From Gordonia otitidis NBRC 100426 (GTDB lineage: Bacteria; Actinomycetota; Actinomycetes; Mycobacteriales; Mycobacteriaceae), in the NCBI RefSeq assembly GCF_000248075.1, contig NZ_BAFB01000170.1, forward strand, positions 39,515-103,514: DNA of 64,000 nt, read 5' to 3'. A program made the translations under genes and the position numbers. Position 1 is the first letter of the stretch; each line of letters starts with the position of its first letter. Below the pieces are notes generated by a model. The model made no database searches. It worked only from the letters and a program-made list of their open reading frames with translations, and was not told where the DNA came from. Of the stretch, positions 51,308 through 59,863 are shown in pieces.

Positions 51308-52236
51308 ACGGGCACCGGAGGGGGTGTCTTGGCCAGTAGATCGTCGACGACCGGCGTCAGTTCGGCAGGCTCCCACCGCGCACCCTTGTCGATCGACGCG
51401 GCGCGCTGCCAACCGTCGACGACGGTGATCTTTCCGCCCTCGATCTCGAAGACCCGTCCCGTGACGTTCGACGACTCGACCGACCCGAGCCACACGACCA
51501 GTGCCGAGATGTTCGCGGGGTCCATCGCGTCGAACGAACCGTCGTCGGGCGCGGCCATCTGCGCCGCCATCGCTGCGCCCGCCCCGAGTGTCATCTGCGT
51601 GCGCGCCGACGGCGCGATCGCGTTGACCGTCACGCCGTAGGCCGCCAGCTCTGCTGCCGCCTGGATCGTGAGCTCCGCGATGCCAGCCTTGGCCGCCGAA
51701 TAGTTGCCCTGCCCGACCGACCCGAAAAGCCCTGCCCCAGAAGACGTGTTGATCACGCGCGCCTGCCGCGCCGAGCCCGCCTTGGACTGCGCCCGCCAGT
51801 ACGCTGCCGCGTGCCTGAGCCCGACGAAGTGCCCCTTGAGGTGAACACGGACGACGGCATCCCACTCGTCCTCCGACATCGCGACGAGCATCCGGTCGCG
51901 CACGAATCCTGCGTTGTTGACCAGGATGTCGAGGCCGCCGAACTCGTCGAGTGCGGTCTGCACCATTGCGGCACCTGCATCCCAATCGGCAACGTCACCG
52001 ACGGACACCACCGCGCGGCCACCGCTCGAGGTGATCTCGTCCACGACCGCCGATGCCGCGTCCTGCGCGTAGTCGTTCACCACGACTGCGGCACCATCGG
52101 CGGCGAACGCCAACGCGTGAGCACGCCCGATCCCCTGACCGGCTCCCGTGACGATCGCCACGCGATCGCTGTTCATCGGATGTCCGTTGTCGCTCACCAC
52201 AGTCCTCTCGGTAGTTGCTGATTCTGGTTGGCTCAC
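51292..52236 (-). CDS. Short-chain dehydrogenase, Rv3548c-like
   Basis: A 314-residue SDR with TGAGQGIG, NNAGFVRD, a Ser in NTSSGAG and the YSAAK active site. It has a C-terminal extension of about 60 residues, like hsd4A at 23727, to which it is clearly related (VRVHLKGHF against VRVHLRGHF). The GTG at 52236 overlaps the upstream SDR stop as GTGA; a shorter start before MNSDRV is possible. With the SDR at 52233 it sits divergent from echA20-ipdABC, the arrangement of Rv3548c-Rv3549c. It probably acts on a hydroxy-CoA or hydroxysteroid intermediate. Confidence 0.88.
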   Translation of the reverse strand: MSQPESATTERTVVSDNGHPMNSDRVAIVTGAGQGIGRAHALAFAADGAAVVVNDYAQDAASAVVDEITSSGGRAVVSVGDVADWDAGAAMVQTALDEFGGLDILVNNAGFVRDRMLVAMSEDEWDAVVRVHLKGHFVGLRHAAAYWRAQSKAGSARQARVINTSSGAGLFGSVGQGNYSAAKAGIAELTIQAAAELAAYGVTVNAIAPSARTQMTLGAGAAMAAQMAAPDDGSFDAMDPANISALVVWLGSVESSNVTGRVFEIEGGKITVVDGWQRAASIDKGARWEPAELTPVVDDLLAKTPPPVPVYGVR

Positions 52237-52997
52237 AGCCCGTTCCCCGCATTCGCCGCGTCGAGGAAGGCAGGTCTCTCACCGCCGCCGTGAACGGTGA
52301 GGGTCGAGCCGGTGATGTAGGCGGCCAGCGGCGACAACAAGAACGCCACCGCGTTACCGACATCCTCCGGCGTGGCCATCCGCCCCATCGGGATGGTGCG
52401 TCCCACAGCCGCCACCCCGTCGGCATCGCCATAATGCAGCTGCGCCAGTTCCGTTTGCACGGGTCCCGCGACCACGGAGTTGATCCGTACGCGCGGTGCC
52501 CATTCGACGGCAAGCGACGAGGTCACGTTGTCCAATCCCGCCTTCGCCGCGCCGTAGGCCGATGTGCCCGGCGACGGTCGGTGGCCACTCACACTCGAGA
52601 CGTTGACGATGACGCCGCCCGACTCCTGCTGCTGCATCACCGCGTTCGCGGCACGTGCAACCATCAACGGCGCAAGCAGATTCAGCTCGATGATCTTGCC
52701 CGCGAACGTCGATGACGCGTCGGCAGCGAGGGCGAACGGCGAACCCCCCGCATTGTTCACCACACCGTCGAGCGTCCCATGCGTGTCGACGATCCGCTCG
52801 ACCATCGCCGCCACGCCCGCCTCGTCGCGCACGTCGCACGCGATGAACTCGCCGAGCGCCTCGGCGTCGTCGGTCGGGTTGCGGGCGCAGATCACCGGAA
52901 TGGCACCGAGGTCGCTCAGGACCCGTGTGATGCCGAGACCGACACCCCGCGCACCACCGGTGACGAGCACGACCCTTTTCTCCAACCCGACATTCAT
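52233..52997 (-). CDS. Short-chain dehydrogenase, Rv3549c-like
   Basis: A 254-residue SDR with TGGARGVG (about residues 13-20), VNNAGG, a Ser in VSSVSG and YGAAK. Cysteine and Arg at the end of beta-2 (VICARN) suggest NADP. It is the first gene of a minus-strand pair, coupled to the next SDR by a four-base overlap, and divergent from echA20. The ATG at 52997 is used; the upstream in-frame GTG at 53003 is equally close to GAGTG-type sequence and cannot be excluded. Confidence 0.87.
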   Translation of the reverse strand: MNVGLEKRVVLVTGGARGVGLGITRVLSDLGAIPVICARNPTDDAEALGEFIACDVRDEAGVAAMVERIVDTHGTLDGVVNNAGGSPFALAADASSTFAGKIIELNLLAPLMVARAANAVMQQQESGGVIVNVSSVSGHRPSPGTSAYGAAKAGLDNVTSSLAVEWAPRVRINSVVAGPVQTELAQLHYGDADGVAAVGRTIPMGRMATPEDVGNAVAFLLSPLAAYITGSTLTVHGGGERPAFLDAANAGNGL

Positions 52998-53062
52998 CTC
53001 CACTCGGGGGTCGTGACCTGTGACCTGTGACCGCGAGCTCATGGGTGCTACCCTACCAAACA

Positions 53063-53080
53063 ACCAAGCATTTGCTTGGT
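53063..53080. promoter_or_regulatory. 18-bp perfect inverted repeat, candidate KstR2/TetR operator
   Basis: ACCAAGCATTTGCTTGGT has perfect 8-bp arms about a TT centre. It lies in the promoter region shared by the SDR pair and echA20-ipdABC. The half-sites CAAG and CTTG are those of KstR2, which controls these genes in mycobacteria. However, they are six bases apart rather than the two in the published motif AnCAAGnnCTTGnT. Confidence 0.65.
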
Positions 53081-53130
53081 ACGTGTTGGCTGCTGAGAAA
53101 ACGGGATCACTCCCGAGAGGAGGACATGGC

Positions 53131-53901
53131 GTGCCGATCACCAGTACGCGCTCGGCAAGTGGTGTCACGACCACCACCGTCGACTACCCACCGGTCAACG
53201 CGCTGCCCTCGGCCGCGTGGTTCGAATTGGCCGAGACGATCCTCGCAGCGGGCAACGATCCCGACACCCACGCGGTGGTGTTGCGGGCGGAAGGTCGGGG
53301 ATTCAATGCGGGCGTCGACATCAAGGAGATGCAGGCAACCGAGGGTTTCGATGCACTGATCGGCGCCAACCACGGCTGCGCGGCCGCATTCTCCGCGGTC
53401 TACGACTGCAAGGTGCCGGTTGTCGTTGCCGTCAACGGGTTCTGCGTCGGGGGCGGAATCGGCCTGGTGGGCAACGCCGACGTGATCGTCGCGTCCGAGG
53501 GCGCCGTCTTCGGACTGCCGGAGGTCGACCGCGGCGCGCTCGGGGCGGCGACACATCTCGCCCGGCTCGTCCCGCAGCACATGATGCGCACGCTCTACTA
53601 CACAGCGAGCAACGTCACCGCAGAACAGCTGCTGCACTTCGGATCGGTCTACAAGGTCGTCCCCGCGGACGAACTCGACGCGACCGCAACAGATGTGGCC
53701 GAGCAGATCGCAGCCAAGGACACCAGAGTCATCCGCGCCGCGAAGGCAGCGATCAACCACATCGATCCCGTCGACGTGAAAGCCAGCTACCGCCTCGAGC
53801 AGGGATACACCTTCGAACTCAATCTGGCCGGTGTCGCCGACGAGCACCGCGACGCTTTCGTCGCGACCGGAAAGCCGAAGACAACGCAGGGGAGCCGCTG
53901 A
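53131..53901 (+). CDS. echA20: Crotonase-family ring hydrolase EchA20-like
   Basis: EchA20 opens one of the last two steroid rings by hydrolysing a cyclic 1,3-diketo-CoA. The 256-residue crotonase-fold protein has GRGFNAGVDIKEMQ near residue 60, NGFCVGGGIGLVGNADV near 105 and GLPEVDRGALGAA. These agree closely with M. tuberculosis EchA20. The GTG at 53131 has GAGAGGAGGAC seven bases upstream; an ATG five bases earlier is out of frame. It begins the operon echA20-ipdA-ipdB-ipdC. Confidence 0.93.
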   Translation: MPITSTRSASGVTTTTVDYPPVNALPSAAWFELAETILAAGNDPDTHAVVLRAEGRGFNAGVDIKEMQATEGFDALIGANHGCAAAFSAVYDCKVPVVVAVNGFCVGGGIGLVGNADVIVASEGAVFGLPEVDRGALGAATHLARLVPQHMMRTLYYTASNVTAEQLLHFGSVYKVVPADELDATATDVAEQIAAKDTRVIRAAKAAINHIDPVDVKASYRLEQGYTFELNLAGVADEHRDAFVATGKPKTTQGSR

Positions 53902-53902
53902 C

Positions 53903-54844
53903 ATGGCCGACGGCCACACACCGACCGACAAGACCGCCACACTCGACGAGGTCATCGGCGAACTCCGCGACGGTATGACCGTCGGCATCGGCGGATGGGG
54001 CTCGCGGCGAAAGCCCATGGCACTCGTCCGAGCTCTCGCCCGCTCCGATGTCAAGGACCTCACCATCGTCAGCTACGGCGGCCCCGACCTCGGAGTGCTC
54101 TGTGCCGCGGAGAAAGTGCGACGCGCCTACTACGGCTTCGTCTCACTGGACTCGGCGCCTTTCTACGATCCGTGGTTCTCGACGGCGCGCACAAGTGGCG
54201 CAATCGAATCCAGGGAGATGGACGAGGGCATGGTGAAGAGCGGACTGCAGGCTGCCGCTGCACGCCTGCCCTTCCTACCGACCAGGGCTGGTCTCGGCTC
54301 CTCGGTGCCCGATTTCTGGGAAGGTGAACTCAAGACCGTCACCTCTCCCTATCCGGACCCTGACGGCCGCACCCAGACCCTGATCGCCATGCCTGCGTTA
54401 CGCCTCGACGCCGCATTCGTCCATCTCGACCTCGCCGACTCCCGTGGCAATGCGGCCTATACCGGCGTCGATCCGTACATGGACGACCTCTTCTGCGCCG
54501 CGGCCGATCGCCGCTACGTCGAGACCGACCAGCTCGTCGACACCGAGGTGTTGGTCAAAACCGTTCCGACGCAGCGCCTCCTGCTCAACAGGATGATGGT
54601 CGACAAGGTGGTTCACACGCCCAACGGCGCACACTTCACGTTCGCGGGAACAGCGAGCGAGGCGAGCGGGCCGAACGCGACGAGCGATTACGTGCGCGAT
54701 GAACGGTTCCAGCGTTTCTACGTCGAGTCCGCCAAGGACCCCGAGCAGTGGTCGGCCTTCCGACGTCGTTTCCTCGACGTCGACGAGGAGACGTATCAGC
54801 GCGAGGTCGAGGCCTGGCGCAGCGAGCAGGAGGATTCGAAGTGA
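53903..54844 (+). CDS. ipdA: CoA-transferase-like ring hydrolase subunit IpdA
   Basis: IpdA and IpdB form a heteromeric hydrolase with a class I CoA-transferase fold that opens the last steroid ring in COCHEA-CoA. The 313-residue alpha subunit has VGIGGWGSRRKPM near residue 27, SYGGPDLGVL and ALRLDAAFVHLDLADSRGNA. The ATG at 53903 follows GGGGAGCC and lies one base after the echA20 stop. Its end overlaps ipdB as GTGA. Confidence 0.93.
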   Translation: MADGHTPTDKTATLDEVIGELRDGMTVGIGGWGSRRKPMALVRALARSDVKDLTIVSYGGPDLGVLCAAEKVRRAYYGFVSLDSAPFYDPWFSTARTSGAIESREMDEGMVKSGLQAAAARLPFLPTRAGLGSSVPDFWEGELKTVTSPYPDPDGRTQTLIAMPALRLDAAFVHLDLADSRGNAAYTGVDPYMDDLFCAAADRRYVETDQLVDTEVLVKTVPTQRLLLNRMMVDKVVHTPNGAHFTFAGTASEASGPNATSDYVRDERFQRFYVESAKDPEQWSAFRRRFLDVDEETYQREVEAWRSEQEDSK

Positions 54845-55605
54845 CAACTGCGGCAACAGATACCGTTATCACACGCGCAGAGTTCTGCGTCGTCGCGTGC
54901 GCCGAGATCTTCCGCGACGCCGGCGAGATCATGGCATCGCCGATGGCCCCCGTGCCGCTACTCGGCGCCCGACTGGCACGGCTGACCTTCTCCCCTGATC
55001 TGCTGATCACCGACGGTGAGGCACTGATCCTCGCCGACACACCGCCGATCGGGAAGTCGGGAGCCATCGAGGGATGGATGCCGTTCTCCAAGGTGTTCGA
55101 CGTCGTGGCGTCGGGTCGGCGCCATGTGGTGATGGGTGCCAACCAGATCGACCGCCACGGCAACCAGAACCTCTCGGCATTCGGCCCGCTGCAACACCCC
55201 ACACGCCAGATGTTCGGTGTGCGTGGGGCGCCCGGCAACACCATCAACCACCCGACGAGCTACTGGGTACCCCGACATTCGGCCCGCGTGTTCTGCGAGA
55301 CGGTCGACGTTGTCAGCGGAATCGGCTACGACAAGGTCGATCCCGACAATCCGGCTTTCGACGACCTCGACATCCGACGCGTCGTCACCAACCTCGGGGT
55401 CTTCGACTTCGGTGGCCCCGACCACACGATGCGGGCGCTGTCGCTGCATCCAGGCGTCGACGTCGACGAGGTCGCCGAGAACACGTCGTTCGAGGTCGCC
55501 GGACTTGCCGAAGCACCGCCCACCAGACCGCCGTCTGAGACCGAACTCGGGATCATCCGAGACGTTCTCGATCCCAAAGGCGTTCGTGATCGGGAGGTCA
55601 GATGA
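54841..55605 (+). CDS. ipdB: CoA-transferase-like ring hydrolase subunit IpdB
   Basis: The 254-residue beta subunit partners IpdA. It has MASPMAPVPLLGARLARLTF near residue 30, GANQIDRHGNQNLSAFG near 98 and NHPTSYWVPRHS. The GTG at 54841 overlaps the ipdA stop by four bases. The ipdC ATG overlaps its own stop in the same way, so the three genes are translated together. Confidence 0.93.
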   Translation: MTTAATDTVITRAEFCVVACAEIFRDAGEIMASPMAPVPLLGARLARLTFSPDLLITDGEALILADTPPIGKSGAIEGWMPFSKVFDVVASGRRHVVMGANQIDRHGNQNLSAFGPLQHPTRQMFGVRGAPGNTINHPTSYWVPRHSARVFCETVDVVSGIGYDKVDPDNPAFDDLDIRRVVTNLGVFDFGGPDHTMRALSLHPGVDVDEVAENTSFEVAGLAEAPPTRPPSETELGIIRDVLDPKGVRDREVR

Positions 55606-56693
55606 GCTCGACGGCCCGTGCCGCTGCACTGCCGACCCGGTTCACCGAGCTCGTCGGCGTCGAGTACCCCATTGTGCAGACCGGCATGGGCTGGGTGTCG
55701 GGCCCGTCGTTGACCTCGGCGACGTCGAATGCCGGAGGGCTCGGCATCCTTGCGTCGGCGACGATGACCTACGACGAGCTGGCCGCCGCGGTTGCGAAGA
55801 CGAAGTCGTTGACCGACAAGCCCTTCGGGGTGAACATCCGCGCCGACGCCACCGATGCCCGCGAACGCATCGACCTGCTGATCCGCGAGGGGGTGCGGGT
55901 CGCGTCGTTCGCGTTGGCACCGAAGAAGGAGCTGATCGCCAAGCTCAAGGACAACGGCGTGGTGGTCATCCCGTCGATCGGGGCGGCGAAACACGCGGTG
56001 AAGGTTGCCTCGTGGGGCGCGGATGCGGTGATCGTGCAGGGCGGCGAGGGCGGCGGACACACGGGACCCGTCGCGACGACGCTGTTGCTTCCGTCGGTAC
56101 TGGATGCGTTGCGCAACAGCGGCTCCGACATGCCCGTCGTCGCGGCGGGAGGGTTCTTCGACGGCCGTGGTCTCGCCGCGGCACTCGCGTACGGAGCCGA
56201 GGGTGTCGCGATGGGCACGCGCTTCCTGCTGACCTCGGATTCGGCCGTCCCCGACGCGGTGAAACAGGAGTATCTTTCGCGCACGCTGAACGACACCGTC
56301 GTCTCGGTGAAGGTCGACGGTATGCCGCATCGCGTGCTGCGCACACCACTGGTCGAGGCGCTCGAGAGCGGTAGTCCGATCCGCGCGCTGTACGCCGCGG
56401 CACGGAATGCCAACGAGTTCAAGCGGTTGACCGGCATGAAGTGGACCACGATGCTGCGCGACGGCCGTACGATGCGTAGGTCGGGTGAACGTACGTGGCA
56501 ACAGATCATCATGGCAGGCAATACCCCGATGCTCTTGCGGGCGGGCCTGGTCGACGGTGACACGCGCGCAGGTGTTCTCGCCTCCGGTCAGGTGGTGGGG
56601 ATGATCGATGATCTGCCGACGTGCGACGCGCTCGTGCAGTCGATCATGCACCAGACACACGAGCGGCTGAAGGCACTCGGCACACTGGGCTGA
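55602..56693 (+). CDS. ipdC: FMN-dependent oxidoreductase IpdC
   Basis: IpdC is a nitronate-monooxygenase-like flavoprotein needed for breakdown of the last steroid rings, where it oxidises a hydrindane-CoA intermediate. The 363-residue TIM barrel has PIVQTGMGWVSG at the start, IVQGGEGGGHTG near residue 145 and VVAAGGFFDGRGLAAALAYG near 178. It overlaps ipdB by four bases and ends the operon. It is a homologue of the gene at 30691, which is frameshifted. Confidence 0.92.
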   Translation: MSSTARAAALPTRFTELVGVEYPIVQTGMGWVSGPSLTSATSNAGGLGILASATMTYDELAAAVAKTKSLTDKPFGVNIRADATDARERIDLLIREGVRVASFALAPKKELIAKLKDNGVVVIPSIGAAKHAVKVASWGADAVIVQGGEGGGHTGPVATTLLLPSVLDALRNSGSDMPVVAAGGFFDGRGLAAALAYGAEGVAMGTRFLLTSDSAVPDAVKQEYLSRTLNDTVVSVKVDGMPHRVLRTPLVEALESGSPIRALYAAARNANEFKRLTGMKWTTMLRDGRTMRRSGERTWQQIIMAGNTPMLLRAGLVDGDTRAGVLASGQVVGMIDDLPTCDALVQSIMHQTHERLKALGTLG

Positions 56694-56716
56694 GTACCGC
56701 GATCAGGCAGCCCGCG

Positions 56717-57634
56717 TCACCCGTGGTGGCGACGGTATGCGGCGGCCGCTGCAGGGTGCAGGGTGAGACCGTAGACCTGGATCAGCGTCTGGGTGTCCAA
56801 GAACTGCACGCCAACAGTGCCTTTCGGGATGAGCTGCGAGGCGTCGTCGACCAGCGCGTCGACCACCGCCGTCACCGCGGCATCGGGCGTCGCGGCGGTG
56901 GTGAGCAGCACGCTCGGCACCCCGATAGTGGCTGTCTCGGTGCGAGTGCCATACATTCCGGCGGGCACGGCGACGGGTTCGTAGAGTGGACCATACCGTT
57001 GCCGCAGCACGGTGAGCTCCGCCGAGAGATCGAGCAACCGGATACCCGCCGGCGGCCCGTAGCCCGGTCGGGGTATCGCCGACGGTGTCGGCACACCGCC
57101 GGCCCACATGGCTGCGGCCACGGTTCCCGTTGCGAGCGACTCGAGGACGTTGGTCAGCGACACGGGGCTGATCTCGACGTCGGCAGGCGTCAGTCCGGCG
57201 GCGGCCAGCACGCGGCGCCCCGTCCACTCGGTTCCCGAACCCCGCGCACCGAGACTCACCCGTCTGCCGCGCAGATCGGAGAATGCCTTGATGTCGCTGT
57301 CCGCGGGTACCGCCAACTGCACGTAGTTCTCGTAGACCCGTCCGACCGCACGCAGTGGTCCGCCGGTTGCGGCCGCGACGTCGCCGAGTGACAGACCGAA
57401 GTCGACGTTGCCCCGTTCGAGCAGTTCGATGTTCCGGACGGAGCCGCTGGTGTTCATGGGCTGCAGATGCGTCCGGCTGTCCGCCATCGCGGCCGACAAC
57501 AGCTTGGCGAACTCCGCCTGGAATCCTCCCGGCTCACCCGTCGCGATCCGGTACGCGTGCGACGCCCCTCCCGCACATCCGGCTGCCACGAGTGGCAGCA
57601 CCGCGATGCCCTTGAGCAGAGTCCTGCGTCTCAT
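56717..57634 (-). CDS. TAXI-family substrate-binding lipoprotein
   Basis: The 305-residue protein has an Arg-rich signal peptide with lipobox LVAAGC (lipidated Cys20); RRRTLL could also mark Tat export. It then has a TAXI-family binding domain: YRIATGEPGGFQAEFAKLL, NTSGSVRNIELLERGNVDFGLSLGD and the SLGARGSGTE segment. TAXI proteins usually feed a TRAP permease, but none is present. Its ATG overlaps the histidine kinase stop by four bases, so it is more likely the sensory input of that kinase. The ligand is probably a carboxylate; this is inference. Confidence 0.88.
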   Translation of the reverse strand: MRRRTLLKGIAVLPLVAAGCAGGASHAYRIATGEPGGFQAEFAKLLSAAMADSRTHLQPMNTSGSVRNIELLERGNVDFGLSLGDVAAATGGPLRAVGRVYENYVQLAVPADSDIKAFSDLRGRRVSLGARGSGTEWTGRRVLAAAGLTPADVEISPVSLTNVLESLATGTVAAAMWAGGVPTPSAIPRPGYGPPAGIRLLDLSAELTVLRQRYGPLYEPVAVPAGMYGTRTETATIGVPSVLLTTAATPDAAVTAVVDALVDDASQLIPKGTVGVQFLDTQTLIQVYGLTLHPAAAAAYRRHHG

Positions 57635-59115
57635 GCCCCGACTCCGCCCCGGTCATCCTCGATTTCGTCCGCGGCATCGCCACTGCGCGCAGTGGCGGGA
57701 AGCCGTGAGTCGACCCGTACACGCACACGCAGTCCGCCGTCTGCGGACCGGCCGAACTCCACGTTCCCGCCCACACCACGTACGAGGATGTCGACGATCG
57801 CGAGCCCGAGACCGGTGCCGTGCGCTGCGTCGCGGGTGAAGAACCGTTCGGTAAGTCGCGGAAGATCGTCGTCGGCGACCCCCGGTCCGTCGTCGGCCAC
57901 CTCTATCTCGAGCAGCGGCCTGCCCGGGCGATCCTCGACCGTTCGTATCGAGAGGGTGATCGCGGGGTTCGGTCCGGCGTGGCGCGTGGCGTTGTCGACG
58001 AGCACGTCGATCACTTGCGAGAGTGCGTCTTCGCTGATCCTGGCCTGGGTTGCCGCGTCGTCGAGCTCGTCGTGAAAGGTCAGTCGCGCACCCCGCTCGC
58101 GAACGGGCACCGACCAGAACTCGGCACGATCGGCGAGTACGGCTGCTGCCGTGCACCATTCGTCGCGGACGCTGTCGAGCACCGGGGTTTCCGCACTGGC
58201 GAGCGTGAGCAGCTTGTCGAGGATCAGTTGCAGCCGCTGTGTCTCGGCGCCGATGGTGGCGAAGTCCTCGGAGAGTTCGTCGGGTATCTCGGATTCGACG
58301 ATATCGAGCCTGAACTGTAGCGCCGCCAATGGATTACGGAGTTGATGTGAGGTGTCGGCCACGAGTTGGCGTTGCATCTCGACCGAGCGTAGGACCGCCC
58401 CGACCAGCCCGTCGAAGGTGTCGGTCAGCTGTCGTACCTCCGGCGGACCACCGGCTCTGGTCGCCGCCGTCGTCGTGTTCGTCTTCTCGCTCACCGTCGC
58501 CGGGATGACCGGCAACTCGGCGGCGAGACCGGTCATCGCGTCCGAGAGATCAGCGAGCGGACGAAGCACCCAGCGGCTCAATGCCACTGCGAGCGCGGCG
58601 AACGCGAGGACGACGACCACCGCACCACCGACGATGAGCAACCACCACCGTCCGATGTCGGCTCGTGTCGCAGCCGTCGAGGACCGCAGCACAGCGGTGC
58701 CGTTCACCTGGGCACCGCTTCCGACGGGCGCGACGAACACGGCCGAATCCGGGCCCCACGGCGCCACGTGTCGCAACTCCGACGACCTCTCGTTGCGTAG
58801 ACCGCGTGCCACCGCAGCCCGCATCTCCTCGTCTATCGGGCCGACCGAGAGGTCGGGCACGCCGCGGGTGGAGACGATCAACACCGAATCCCCGTAGACC
58901 TCGTGGTATGCACTGATCTCGTCGGCGATGCGCGCCGAATTCCCGTTCGTCACATATTCGTTCGACAATGCTGCGAAGCGGGTCACGTCGGAGTCGCGTT
59001 GCTGCACGAACTGTCGCGTGCGCGCCTGAGACGAGACCTCGATGAGCGGAACGGCGAAACCCGCGATGCTGACGGCGCCGATGATCGCGAGAACGAGCAG
59101 CAGTCGCCTACGCAT
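57631..59115 (-). CDS. Sensor histidine kinase
   Basis: The 494-residue membrane kinase has helices at about residues 5-24 and 157-180, enclosing an extracytoplasmic domain of about 130 residues. A HAMP-like segment follows, then the H box DTSHQLRNPLAAL with phosphorylated His257. The ATPase domain has VDNATRHAG (N box), VADDGPGV (G1) and GTGLGLAIV (G2). It overlaps the response regulator gene by eight bases and the TAXI lipoprotein gene by four. The plan resembles TctE-type kinases that watch tricarboxylate uptake. Confidence 0.94.
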   Translation of the reverse strand: MRRRLLLVLAIIGAVSIAGFAVPLIEVSSQARTRQFVQQRDSDVTRFAALSNEYVTNGNSARIADEISAYHEVYGDSVLIVSTRGVPDLSVGPIDEEMRAAVARGLRNERSSELRHVAPWGPDSAVFVAPVGSGAQVNGTAVLRSSTAATRADIGRWWLLIVGGAVVVVLAFAALAVALSRWVLRPLADLSDAMTGLAAELPVIPATVSEKTNTTTAATRAGGPPEVRQLTDTFDGLVGAVLRSVEMQRQLVADTSHQLRNPLAALQFRLDIVESEIPDELSEDFATIGAETQRLQLILDKLLTLASAETPVLDSVRDEWCTAAAVLADRAEFWSVPVRERGARLTFHDELDDAATQARISEDALSQVIDVLVDNATRHAGPNPAITLSIRTVEDRPGRPLLEIEVADDGPGVADDDLPRLTERFFTRDAAHGTGLGLAIVDILVRGVGGNVEFGRSADGGLRVRVRVDSRLPATARSGDAADEIEDDRGGVGA

Positions 59116-59794
59116 CGTCGATGACCCCGTCCCAGCGATAGCCGAAGCCTCGCACCGTGGCGATGAGTCCCGGGCGACCGAGCTTGGTACGCAAGCCCGT
59201 CATGTGGACGTCGAGCGAACGCGACACCGCGACGAAGGCATCGCCCCAGACCTGATCCATCAGTGCGGCACGGCTCACCGCGGCACCAGCGCCTCGCACG
59301 AGAACGGCGAGGATGTCGAACTCCTTTGCGGTGAGCTCGATGTCGTGTCCGGCAACGGTTGCCACCCGCGCGTCGAGATCGACGACAACGTCGCCGCTGA
59401 TCACAATGCGTTGCGCTGCATCGGGTTCGGTGCGCGCCGCGCGACGGCTGACGCTCTCTATACGCGCGACCAGCTCGGCGAACCTGGCAGGTTTGACCAG
59501 GTAGTCGTCGGCACCGAGTCGCAAACCCCGAACCACCGATCTCTCGTCGCCGCGCGCGGTGAGCACGATGACGGGTAGTGCGCTCACCTGACGCAGCTGC
59601 CGGAGCACCTCGAGTCCGTCCTGATCGGGTAGACCGAGGTCGAGCAGGACGAAGTCGAACTCGTTGTGGTGGAGCAGGAGATCGGCGCCGACGGAGTACC
59701 TGGTCGGTTCGTGCCCGAATCGGCGAAGCCCTGCGACGATCGCGCCTGCGACCCCGTCGTCGTCTTCCACCACCGCAATACGCACGACGCCCAT
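59108..59794 (-). CDS. OmpR/PhoB-family response regulator
   Basis: The 228-residue regulator has a receiver domain with the acidic pair Asp11/Asp12, phospho-acceptor Asp52 (LLDLGLP), Thr79 and Lys101 (LVKPA). A winged-helix DNA-binding domain of the OmpR type follows (ELTAKEFDILAVLV, RGFGYRW). It is the first gene of the three-gene unit with the kinase and the TAXI lipoprotein. Its start codon lies inside an inverted repeat (59792-59829). A GTG three codons in is an alternative start. Confidence 0.93.
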   Translation of the reverse strand: MGVVRIAVVEDDDGVAGAIVAGLRRFGHEPTRYSVGADLLLHHNEFDFVLLDLGLPDQDGLEVLRQLRQVSALPVIVLTARGDERSVVRGLRLGADDYLVKPARFAELVARIESVSRRAARTEPDAAQRIVISGDVVVDLDARVATVAGHDIELTAKEFDILAVLVRGAGAAVSRAALMDQVWGDAFVAVSRSLDVHMTGLRTKLGRPGLIATVRGFGYRWDGVIDDA

Positions 59795-59829
59795 TATCCG
59801 CGTCCCGGTGGGCCGAGACGCGGATAATG
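59792..59829. promoter_or_regulatory. 13-bp inverted repeat over the response-regulator start codon
   Basis: CATTATCCGCGTC (59792-59804) and GACGCGGATAATG (59817-59829) are perfect inverted copies around 12 bases. In the minus-strand message the 3' arm ends with the ATG start codon. The repeat may be an operator, a hairpin that hides the start, or a terminator for the permease gene upstream. Confidence 0.6.
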
Positions 59830-59863
59830 ATGCTTGTCAGACGGATTCATCTCCGCCGCAGTT

